Source: Solirubrobacterales bacterium (GTDB lineage Bacteria > Actinomycetota > Thermoleophilia > Solirubrobacterales > Solirubrobacteraceae). Taken from it: a stretch of DNA of 39,769 bases. The notes under the pieces were generated by a model. That model ran no database searches and had not been told where the DNA came from. It was given only the letters and a program-made list of their open reading frames with translations. Every line of letters starts with the position of its first letter. Position 1 is the stretch's first letter. This document shows, one piece after another, positions 16,542 through 23,491 of this stretch. The stretch spans positions 1 through 39,769 of the forward strand of contig DAIDJO010000004.1 of the NCBI GenBank assembly GCA_027451345.1. The letters are read 5' to 3'. Both the position numbers and the translations under genes were made by a program.

Positions 16542-17110
16542 CGCAGCGCCTCGAGCCGCAGCCCGCGCCGGGCCGCATGCCTCGCGACCAGATCGAGGTA
16601 GCGGACCGTCTCGGCGGCGTCGCGGCGCCGGGCGCCGGGTCCGATGCCGTCGTGGGCGAGCACCACCGCGCCCGGGACGAGTCCGTCGCGGGTGGCGGCG
16701 AACATCGCGGGGGCGCTGTCCCCGCGCCAGTCGTGGGTGTCGACCGTCCAGCGGACGACGCGCAGACCGTGGCGCTGCGCCACCGCCGCGGTCCAGGGTG
16801 CCGTGTCCCCCCAGGGGGTGCGCCAGAGCGACGGGACGACCCCGATGCGGCGCAGCCGCGTCAGCGCGCGCTCGGTGTCCGCCTCGACCCAGGCGCGGTC
16901 CCGGTGCGAGTGCCGGACATGGGCCTCGCAGTGCAGGCCGACGCTGTGGCCGTGGTCGAGCATCCGTCGGATCAACTGCGGCTGTGCCTCCGCACGCGGG
17001 CCGAGCACGAAGAAGGTGGCGGTGGCGGCGTGGCGCGCGAGCGCCTCGAGCAGGACCGCAGTCCAGCGCTCGTCGGGACCATCGTCGAAGGTCATCGCCA
17101 GCGCGCCCAT
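16538..17110 (-). CDS. Polysaccharide deacetylase (NodB homology, CE4)
   Basis: A 190-residue NodB-type deacetylase without a signal peptide. Motif 1 is MTFDDGPDERW (catalytic base and metal Asp). Motif 2 is HSVGLHCEAHVRHSH, containing the metal-binding histidines. Motif 3 is WRTPWGDTAPW, motif 4 is VRWTVDTHDWRGD, and motif 5 is VVLAHDGIGPGA. All family motifs are present, so it should be an active metal-dependent de-N-acetylase. It is predicted to act in the cytoplasm, on a soluble or lipid-linked sugar rather than on cell-wall polymer. It is the first gene of the operon, 103 bases from the divergent ilvD. Confidence 0.88.
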   Translation of the reverse strand: MGALAMTFDDGPDERWTAVLLEALARHAATATFFVLGPRAEAQPQLIRRMLDHGHSVGLHCEAHVRHSHRDRAWVEADTERALTRLRRIGVVPSLWRTPWGDTAPWTAAVAQRHGLRVVRWTVDTHDWRGDSAPAMFAATRDGLVPGAVVLAHDGIGPGARRRDAAETVRYLDLVARHAARRGLRLEALR

Positions 17111-17201
17111 TCGGCCAACTGCCTACCCGTTGCCCGGCCCGGCGTACCCGTGCCGCGCGTCGCGACCGACGAGCCGCGCGGTTCGGGGTGGCGGGTGCCG
17201 G

Positions 17202-17207
17202 TAGCCT
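17202..17207 (+). promoter_or_regulatory. -10 box (TAGCCT) for leaderless ilvD
   Basis: TAGCCT is followed by exactly six bases and then the ATG at 17214. This spacing places the transcription start at the start codon. No Shine-Dalgarno is present. Confidence 0.6.
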
Positions 17208-17213
17208 TAGGTC

Positions 17214-19103
17214 ATGCCAGAGCTCAGGTCCAACACCGTCACGCGCGGGCGGAACATGGCGGGGGCGCGGGCGCTGCTGCGCGCCGCCGGCGTCGCGCGC
17301 GAGGATTTCGGCAAGCCGATCATCGCGGTCGCCAACTCCTACACCCAGTTCGTCCCCGGTCACACCCACCTCGCACCGGTCGGCCGGATCGTGGCGGAAG
17401 CGATCCAGCGAGCGGGCGGGATCGCGCGGGAGTTCAACACGATCGCCGTCGACGATGGGATCGCCATGGGGCACGGCGGGATGCTCTATTCGCTGCCCTC
17501 GCGCGAGCTGATCGCCGACAGCGTCGAGTACATGGCCAACGCGCACTGTGCCGACGCGCTCGTCTGCATCTCCAACTGCGACAAGATCACCCCGGGGATG
17601 CTGAACGCGGCGCTGCGGCTCAACATCCCGGCCGTCTTCGTCTCCGGCGGTCCGATGGAGGGCGGCTCCGCCGTGCTCGTCGACGGCACCGTCCGCAAGC
17701 GGCTGAACCTGATCACCGCGATCGCCGAGGCGGTCGATGAGAGCATCTCCGACGAGGACATCGCCCGGATCGAGGAGAGCGCGTGTCCGACCTGCGGCTC
17801 CTGCTCGGGGATGTTCACCGCGAACTCGATGAACTGCCTGACGGAGGCGCTCGGCCTGTCGCTGCCCGGGAACGGCTCGACGCTCGCCACCCACACCGCC
17901 CGCCGCGACCTCTACGAGGACGCCGGGCGCCTGGCGGTCGAGCTCTGCCACCGCTACTACGACCAGGACGACCCGAGCGTGCTGCCGCGCTCGGTCGCCA
18001 CGCGCGCGGCGTTCGAGCACGCGATCGCCCTCGACATCGCGATGGGCGGTTCGACCAACACCGTGCTGCACGTCCTCGCGGCGGCGCAGGAGGCGGAGAT
18101 CGACTTCACGATGAGGGACATCGACGAGATCTCCCGGCGGGTGCCGTGCCTGTGCAAGGTCGCGCCGAACGGGTCCTACCTGATGGAGGACGTCCATCGC
18201 GCCGGCGGCATCCCGGCCATCCTGGGTGAGCTCTGGCGCGGCGGCCTGCTGAACGAGGACGTGCACACCGTCCACGCGGCGAGCCTGCCGGAGTGGCTCG
18301 AGGCGTGGGACATCCGCGGACGGCGCCCGAGCGAGCGCGCCGTCGAGCTATTTCACGCCGCGCCCGGCTGCCGGCGCTCGGCCGAGGCGTTCTCGCAGTC
18401 CGAACGGTGGGAGACGCTCGACACCGACGCCGCCGACGGCTGCATCCATGATGTCGCGCACGCCTACTCCACCGACGGTGGCCTCGCGATCCTCTACGGC
18501 AACCTCGCCGTGCGCGGAGCCGTCGTCAAGACGGCCGGTGTGGACGAGTCGATCTGGCGGTTCAGCGGCCCGGCGGTGGTCGTCGAGTCGCAGGAGGACG
18601 CCGTCGACGCGATCCTCGGGGGCGGGGTGAAGGAGGGGGACGTCGTCGTGATCCGCTACGAGGGCCCGCGCGGCGGTCCGGGGATGCAGGAGATGCTCTA
18701 CCCGACCTCCTACCTGAAGGGCAGAGGGCTCGGCAAAGCCTGCGCGCTGATCACCGACGGGCGCTTCTCCGGCGGCACCTCCGGGTTGTCGATCGGCCAC
18801 GTCTCGCCCGAGGCGGCGTCGGGCGGGACGATCGCGCTCGTGGAGAACGGCGACACGATCACGATCGACATCCCGGCCCGGCGGCTGACCCTCGAGGTCT
18901 CCGACGCGGAGCTGGCGCAGCGGCGCGAACGGCTCGAATCCGGCGCCGGATATGTGCCGAACCTCCGTGCCCGCGTCGTCTCCCCGGCGCTGCGGGCCTA
19001 CGCCGCGATGGCGACCTCGGCGGACACCGGCGCGGTGCGCGACGTCAACGCCGTGGAGCGCGCGGTGGCGATCGCCGCCGGGTCCCAGCCCGTCACCGCC
19101 TGA
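17214..19103 (+). CDS. ilvD: Dihydroxy-acid dehydratase
   Basis: A full-length 629-residue IlvD. It dehydrates 2,3-dihydroxy-isovalerate and 2,3-dihydroxy-3-methylvalerate in valine, leucine and isoleucine synthesis. The iron-sulfur cysteines are at Cys122 ([12 protein letters not shown], followed by Asp123 and the carbamylatable Lys124) and in [18 protein letters not shown] (Cys191, 194, 197). The C-terminal [19 protein letters not shown] holds the catalytic Ser. The start is fixed by the conserved N-terminus ([20 protein letters not shown]). No other ilv gene is in the window. It has its own terminator at 19116. Confidence 0.98.
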   Translation: MPELRSNTVTRGRNMAGARALLRAAGVAREDFGKPIIAVANSYTQFVPGHTHLAPVGRIVAEAIQRAGGIAREFNTIAVDDGIAMGHGGMLYSLPSRELIADSVEYMANAHCADALVCISNCDKITPGMLNAALRLNIPAVFVSGGPMEGGSAVLVDGTVRKRLNLITAIAEAVDESISDEDIARIEESACPTCGSCSGMFTANSMNCLTEALGLSLPGNGSTLATHTARRDLYEDAGRLAVELCHRYYDQDDPSVLPRSVATRAAFEHAIALDIAMGGSTNTVLHVLAAAQEAEIDFTMRDIDEISRRVPCLCKVAPNGSYLMEDVHRAGGIPAILGELWRGGLLNEDVHTVHAASLPEWLEAWDIRGRRPSERAVELFHAAPGCRRSAEAFSQSERWETLDTDAADGCIHDVAHAYSTDGGLAILYGNLAVRGAVVKTAGVDESIWRFSGPAVVVESQEDAVDAILGGGVKEGDVVVIRYEGPRGGPGMQEMLYPTSYLKGRGLGKACALITDGRFSGGTSGLSIGHVSPEAASGGTIALVENGDTITIDIPARRLTLEVSDAELAQRRERLESGAGYVPNLRARVVSPALRAYAAMATSADTGAVRDVNAVERAVAIAAGSQPVTA

Positions 19104-19115
19104 CCGCCGGTGCCG

Positions 19116-19150
19116 AGCAGGCGGGCGGGCGGTGGACGCCCGCCTGCTTT
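19116..19150 (+). terminator. Rho-independent terminator of ilvD
   Basis: A perfect 12-bp stem: AGCAGGCGGGCG at 19116-19127 pairs with 19137-19148. The loop has nine bases and the stem ends in a TTT run. It lies 12 bases after the stop codon. Confidence 0.85.
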
Positions 19151-19159
19151 GATGAACCC

Positions 19160-20356
19160 GTGGCCACTCACTATCGAGCCGTTCTCGCACGGCCCGGCAC
19201 GCTGCGCCTGCTCGGCACGGCGCTGCTCGGGCGACTGCCGCAGGGCATGTCCTCGCTGGCGGTGCTGCTGCTCGTCCGCCTGGCCACGCACTCCTACGCG
19301 GCGGCCGGGGCGGCCGTGGGCGCCGGCGCGCTCGCCGGCGCGCTCGGCGGGCCGCTGCTCGGGCGCCTGATCGACCGCGCCGGTCGTCGCCGCGTGGTCG
19401 GGCCGGCGGCGGCGCTGCAGTCCGGGTGCTACGTCGCCCTCGCGCTCGCCGCGCGCGGGCATGCCGCCGCCCCGGTCCTGATCGTCCTCGCCGGCGCGGC
19501 CGGCGGGCTCACCCCGCCGATCGCCCCGGTCGTGCGCACGCTGCTGCGCGACCTCTACGACGAGCGCGTCGTCCGCGAGACGGCGTACTCGCTCGAGGCG
19601 ATCGCCCAGGAGATGATCTGGATCGTCGGGCCGCTCGCCACCACGATCGTCGTCACCGTCGCCTCCCCGTCGGTGGCGGTCGCGGTCCTCGGGCTGGTCG
19701 GGCTGAGCGGCACCCTGCTCTTCCTGCGCTCACCCCTGCTCGACGTGCCGGCGGGGGAGGCGGACGGCGCGGCGGCGCGCGGATCCGCCCTGGTCAGTGT
19801 CGATCTGCGTCGTCTGCTCCTGCCGATCGCGCTGATGGGCGTGGCGCTCGGCGCGACGGAGGTCGGAATCCCGTCGCTGGCGCTGCACGACGGCTCGCGC
19901 CCGGCCTCTGGCCTGCTGCTCGCGCTCTGGAGCCTCGGAAGCATGGCCGGCGGCGTCCGCTACAGCGCGACGCGCTGGGGCGCGGCGCTCGGTTCGCGGT
20001 ACGTGCTCCTGCTCGTCCTCAACTGCGTGGTGACCGCGCCGCTGCTGTTCGCCGGGACGATCGCCGTCGCCGCCGTCTGCAGCTTCGTCGCCGGCCTCGC
20101 GGTCGCGCCCACCTTCTCCTGCCTCTACTCGCTGGTCGGCCACGTCGTCATCGCCGGCAGCGAGCATGAGGCGTTCGGCTGGACGCTCTCGGGCCTCGTG
20201 GGCGGTGTCGCTCTCGGGTCGGCGGTGGCGGGCGCGGCGATCGGCCCGGTCGGCGTCCGTGGCCCCTTCCTGCTCGCCGTCGCTGCAGCCGGGTTGGCCG
20301 CGCTCGGCGCTATCCGCTTCCACGGGCGGTTCGGCGTCGAGGTCGCTACCGCCTGA
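19160..20356 (+). CDS. MFS transporter
   Basis: A 398-residue protein with about 12 hydrophobic segments. The segment GRLIDRAGRRRVVGPAAALQ is the classic MFS loop 2-3 motif (G-x-x-x-D-R-x-G-R-R). The second half begins after a short cytoplasmic linker near residue 200 (DVPAGEADGAAARG). The substrate is not readable; the arrangement resembles small drug or sugar efflux permeases of actinobacteria. The GTG at 19160 lies 10 bases behind the ilvD terminator, so its promoter must overlap that hairpin or lie within ilvD. Confidence 0.88.
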   Translation: MATHYRAVLARPGTLRLLGTALLGRLPQGMSSLAVLLLVRLATHSYAAAGAAVGAGALAGALGGPLLGRLIDRAGRRRVVGPAAALQSGCYVALALAARGHAAAPVLIVLAGAAGGLTPPIAPVVRTLLRDLYDERVVRETAYSLEAIAQEMIWIVGPLATTIVVTVASPSVAVAVLGLVGLSGTLLFLRSPLLDVPAGEADGAAARGSALVSVDLRRLLLPIALMGVALGATEVGIPSLALHDGSRPASGLLLALWSLGSMAGGVRYSATRWGAALGSRYVLLLVLNCVVTAPLLFAGTIAVAAVCSFVAGLAVAPTFSCLYSLVGHVVIAGSEHEAFGWTLSGLVGGVALGSAVAGAAIGPVGVRGPFLLAVAAAGLAALGAIRFHGRFGVEVATA

Positions 20357-20384
20357 GGCTCGGTACAGTCCGCGCTGCCATGGC

Positions 20385-20402
20385 GTTCACATGGCGTTCA
20401 CA
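20385..20402 (+). promoter_or_regulatory. PHO box (two GTTCACA repeats) upstream of the DUF47 gene
   Basis: GTTCACA at 20385-20391 and again at 20396-20402 with 4 bases between, an 11-base period. This is the layout of the actinobacterial PhoP-binding PHO box (GTTCACC direct repeats). It lies about 63 bases before the DUF47 start. Confidence 0.7.
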
Positions 20403-20465
20403 AGTGCCCCCGGGGTCGGCTGACCGCAGGCGTCGCCCCCGTCGGCGGACGGGTAGGCGAGATCA

Positions 20466-21140
20466 ATGACAGAACATCGGCCAGAGACGGCCGGCCGGGT
20501 GCCGGAGCACGTCGAGCGGCTGCCGCAGGGCGGCCAGAGCGTCTTCTTCGACCTGCTCGAGCGGGCGGCCGCGAACATGGTCGAGGCCACCGAGCTGCTC
20601 CATGACCTGCTCGCGCACTTTCCGGAGGAGCGGGGCCGGACCACCGCGATCCGGGACTGCGAGCACCGCGGCGACCAGATCGCCCACGAGCTGATCGTTC
20701 GCCTCCACCGGGAGCACGCCGCCCCGATCGAGCACCGGGACCTGCTCGCTCTGATCTCGGCCCTGGACGACGTGGTCGATCTCGTCGACGAGGTGGCGGC
20801 CCTCCTGAGCGTCTACGCCGTCGAGGCGCCGATGGCGCAGTCCGAGTCCCTCGCGCTCGTCCTGCGCGACGCCGCTCGAGAGCTGTGCCACGCCGTGCCG
20901 CGCGTGGGGCGCTTCGAGGATGTCTCGGCTCACCTGATTGAGGTGCACCGCCTCGAGAATGAGGGGGATCGGCTCGTTCGCGGCGCGATCGCCTCCCTGT
21001 TCGAGGAGGGGATCGATCCGATGGTGGTGATCCGCTGGAAGGACATCTTCGAGCGCCTCGAGGACGCGATCGACGCGGCGGAGCGGGCTGCGGACGTGCT
21101 CGAGGGCGTGGTGATCAAGCACCGGCGAGCGTCGAGGTGA
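20466..21140 (+). CDS. DUF47/PhoU-like phosphate transport accessory protein
   Basis: A 224-residue, almost fully helical protein of the DUF47 (PhoU_div) family. Typical segments are FFDLLERAAANMVEATELLH, IRDCEHRGDQIAHELIVRLH, LDDVVDLVDEVAALLSVY, LIEVHRLENEGDRLVRGAIA and WKDIFERLEDAIDAAERAAD. The repeated E/D-x-x-x-D pairs form metal-binding clusters in PhoU-fold proteins. Members usually accompany a Pit-type phosphate permease and modulate it. No permease gene follows here. A PHO box upstream supports control by phosphate starvation. Confidence 0.88.
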   Translation: MTEHRPETAGRVPEHVERLPQGGQSVFFDLLERAAANMVEATELLHDLLAHFPEERGRTTAIRDCEHRGDQIAHELIVRLHREHAAPIEHRDLLALISALDDVVDLVDEVAALLSVYAVEAPMAQSESLALVLRDAARELCHAVPRVGRFEDVSAHLIEVHRLENEGDRLVRGAIASLFEEGIDPMVVIRWKDIFERLEDAIDAAERAADVLEGVVIKHRRASR

Positions 21141-21318
21141 CCTCGTCATCGTCGTCGTGACCGCGCTCGGATCCCGCCCAGGGATTCGTCGCCCGGACGG
21201 CCGGGGCGACGCTGCTCCCGCCCGCCGTCGTCGACGGGATCCTGCGGGTCGCCCGGAAGCGCTGCGACCGGGAGTGCCGGGGCCGATTCGTCCGACGCCC
21301 TGAGCAAACTTCGACGCG

Positions 21319-22170
21319 ATGCGCCGGCGAGGCAACGACCCCCGACCCCTCGGGGAATCGTCCGACGGCCGTGGGCCGGCCGCTCCGGCCCCGGTTCGCG
21401 TGGCCCTGCTCACGCTGCTCGCCGTGCTGATCGCTCGGCTGATGGGGGGCGCGAACGGCTTCTGGCTCGCCCTGCCCGCGGTGTTGCTCGCCGCCGAGCG
21501 CGGCGCCACCGCGGGCCGGGCGATGGTCTTTGGGGGAGTGGTCCTCCTCGCCACCGCGGCCGCCGCGGCGAGCACCGGTGAGGCGCTGCCGCCACTGTGG
21601 CTGATGCTGATCGTCCCCGGGGCCTCGGCCGCGATGCTGCACCGCCTCGCCGGGCGGCTGCGTCGCGAGCGCGACGCGATGGAGGAGGCCGCCCACCGCG
21701 ACCCGCTCACGGGCTTGGCGAACCGGCGGCAGCTGCTGCTGGTGGCTCGTCATGAGATCGCGCGCCACCGGCGCGCGGGGGAGCGCCTCGCCGTCGTGAT
21801 GCTCGATCTCGACGGCTTCAAGCGGCTGAACGATCGCTATGGCCACCCCGCGGGCGACCGGATGCTGTGCGACGTGGGGGAGGCGTTGCGGGCGGCTCTC
21901 CGCGCCCAGGACACGGTCGCTCGACTCGGTGGCGACGAGTTCTGCGTGATCGCACCGGCCACGGTGGACCCGCGCACGCTCGCGGCGAAGGTCGCCGCCG
22001 CCGTGGCGCAGGCCTCCCGGGGTCACGCCGAGATTCGCGCCAGCCTCGGTTTGGCGGTCTACCCGGAGGATGGGGTCACGATCGAGCAGCTGACGCGGGC
22101 GGCCGACGAGCGGTTGCTCTCGGCCAAGCGGCGGCGGCAGGGCGCCGGCCGGCGGCGGGTGGCCGCGTGA
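21319..22170 (+). CDS. Membrane-anchored GGDEF diguanylate cyclase
   Basis: A 283-residue protein. Three or four membrane segments fill residues 25-115 (VALLTLLAVLIARLMGG, MVFGGVVLLATAAAAAS and LWLMLIVPGASAAML). The GGDEF domain runs from DPLTGLANRRQLLL to the end. The active-site loop is intact (ARLGGDEF), and an allosteric I-site RxxD (RAQD) lies five residues before it. It should make c-di-GMP from two GTP and be feedback-inhibited. No EAL or PilZ protein is nearby. The 178 bases before the ATG hold no gene. Confidence 0.9.
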   Translation: MRRRGNDPRPLGESSDGRGPAAPAPVRVALLTLLAVLIARLMGGANGFWLALPAVLLAAERGATAGRAMVFGGVVLLATAAAAASTGEALPPLWLMLIVPGASAAMLHRLAGRLRRERDAMEEAAHRDPLTGLANRRQLLLVARHEIARHRRAGERLAVVMLDLDGFKRLNDRYGHPAGDRMLCDVGEALRAALRAQDTVARLGGDEFCVIAPATVDPRTLAAKVAAAVAQASRGHAEIRASLGLAVYPEDGVTIEQLTRAADERLLSAKRRRQGAGRRRVAA

Positions 22171-22208
22171 GCCGGCGGCACGCCCGGGGTGTGCCGGCCG
22201 CCAGGCGG

Positions 22209-22214
22209 TAGGCT
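22209..22214 (+). promoter_or_regulatory. -10 box (TAGGCT) for rpiA
   Basis: TAGGCT lies 11 bases before the GTG at 22226. The ten-base palindrome TGAACGTTCA (22214-22223) fills the space between them. A leader of only a few bases is expected. Confidence 0.45.
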
Positions 22215-22225
22215 GAACGTTCACC

Positions 22226-22936
22226 GTGGCGATGGGTAACGAGGAGCTCTCCGGCTGGTTCGCCTCCGCGGCGCTGCGCTGGCCCGAGCGGGTGACCAAT
22301 CTCGAGGAGAAGCGGGCGGTCGGGGAACGCATCGCCGCCCGGGTTCGCGACGGTGCGCTGGTGGGGATCGGCTCCGGTTCGGCGACCTACATGGCGCTCT
22401 GGGCGATCGGCCGCCGCGTGCAGCGCGAGTCGCTCGCCATCCGGATCGTCACCTCGTCCTACGAGACCGAGGTCGCGGCGCAGACGCTGGGGATCCCGAC
22501 GCTGCCGCTCGGGTCGGTGCAGCCGGAGTGGGGGGTGGACGGCGCCGACGAGGTGGACCCGGACGGCCGGCTGCTGAAGGGTCGCGGCGGCGCGATGTTC
22601 ATGGAGAAGATCCTCTGGGGCACCTGCGCGCGGATGTATCTGGCGATCGACCCGTCCAAGCATGTGGAGCGCCTCGGGCAGGGGTTTCCGGTCCCGGTCG
22701 AGGTCGACCGTCACGCGGTCGAGCTCACCGGCCGCGCGCTCGAGGCGCACGGCAGCGAGCGATGGGCGCTGCGCCTCGCCGGCGGCAAGGATGGTCCTGT
22801 GGTGACCGAGTCCGGCAACCTCATCATCGACGCCTGGTTCGACGAGATCCCGCGGGGCCTGCACGCCCAGCTGAAGGCGTTGCCGGGCGTGATCGAGACC
22901 GGGCTCTTCGAGGGCTACGCCTTCGAGATCATCTGA
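22226..22936 (+). CDS. rpiA: Ribose-5-phosphate isomerase A
   Basis: A 236-residue RpiA that interconverts ribose-5-phosphate and ribulose-5-phosphate in the pentose phosphate pathway. The phosphate loop is GIGSGSATYMALWAIG. The catalytic region has DGADEVDPDGRLLKGRGGAM with FMEKI following, which keeps the Asp, Lys and Glu of the E. coli enzyme. The C-terminal PGVIETGLFEGYAFEII is also conserved. The start is GTG 22226; an in-frame ATG at 22232 is possible. It converges with the gene at 22968-23363. Confidence 0.93.
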   Translation: MAMGNEELSGWFASAALRWPERVTNLEEKRAVGERIAARVRDGALVGIGSGSATYMALWAIGRRVQRESLAIRIVTSSYETEVAAQTLGIPTLPLGSVQPEWGVDGADEVDPDGRLLKGRGGAMFMEKILWGTCARMYLAIDPSKHVERLGQGFPVPVEVDRHAVELTGRALEAHGSERWALRLAGGKDGPVVTESGNLIIDAWFDEIPRGLHAQLKALPGVIETGLFEGYAFEII

Positions 22937-22967
22937 CCCCGTGGCGGCCACCCCGCCGGCTCGCCCG

Positions 22968-23363
22968 CTACTCGGATTGACGGCCGAGGATCGCGACGAA
23001 CCGGTCGATGCGCCGCCGCTCCTCGTCGTCGAGCGCGCCCGCCGCCTCGCTCAGGAGCGTCATCGGCCCGCGTTCGTGGGCCCAGAGGCGAACCCCCTCA
23101 CTGAACGCCGGCGCCACCCACACGAGCGGGAGGCCGGCCGCGAAGGCCATGACGGCGCCGTCCTGCTCCGCAGCCGTCGCCTCGCTGCGGACGAGCGTGA
23201 CCGCCGTCTGCCCCAGTTCGTGGGCCACCCGGTCGATCGCCTCGAGCCCCTCGGCGCCGAGCAGCGCCACCTCACCGCCGTCGAGCATGTCCCGGGCCCA
23301 GCCGGCGGGGCTCCCCACGAGCGCGGAGGGCAGGCAGACGAAGCGGAAGCGCGTCTCTGACAC
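22968..23363 (-). CDS. Conserved-looking hypothetical protein
   Basis: A 131-residue protein starting at GTG 23363 (VSETRFRFVCLPSALVGSPA), with alternating strands and helices (GLEAIDRVAHELGQTAVTLV, VMAFAAGLPLVWVAPAFSEG). The C-terminal helix is acidic and basic (GALDDEERRRIDRFVAIL). The fold looks alpha/beta, but I do not recognise the family. A TAGCGT box seven bases before the GTG suggests a leaderless transcript. Codon use is like that of its neighbours. Confidence 0.7.
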   Translation of the reverse strand: MSETRFRFVCLPSALVGSPAGWARDMLDGGEVALLGAEGLEAIDRVAHELGQTAVTLVRSEATAAEQDGAVMAFAAGLPLVWVAPAFSEGVRLWAHERGPMTLLSEAAGALDDEERRRIDRFVAILGRQSE

Positions 23364-23370
23364 GAGCGGT

Positions 23371-23376
23371 ACGCTA
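23371..23376 (-). promoter_or_regulatory. -10 box (TAGCGT) for the gene at 22968-23363
   Basis: On the minus strand TAGCGT is followed by seven bases and the GTG at 23363. The spacing fits a leaderless start. Confidence 0.5.
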
Positions 23377-23479
23377 CCGCGTCGCGGGTGTCAGACGCCG
23401 CCGGGGTCGGGGTCGGAGGCAGATGTGACCGTGCTGTGATCGACTCGGCGTCCGCCGCTTCGCCGGTCGTGGCGCTGCG

Positions 23480-23485
23480 TAGGAT
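23480..23485 (+). promoter_or_regulatory. -10 box (TAGGAT) for the MFS-cNMP fusion gene
   Basis: TAGGAT is followed by exactly six bases and the GTG at 23492, with no Shine-Dalgarno. A leaderless mRNA is likely. Confidence 0.55.
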
Positions 23486-23491
23486 GGCGCG

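Noticed and set aside
15731-17740. A 669-codon plus-strand frame
   Set aside because: It is antisense to the deacetylase operon, with Arg/Pro-rich composition and no domain.
15375-18275. A 966-codon minus-strand frame including the acyl-CoA-dehydrogenase-like gene
   Set aside because: Its first part is antisense to ilvD and the deacetylase. The ATG at 16541, overlapping the deacetylase stop, marks the real start.
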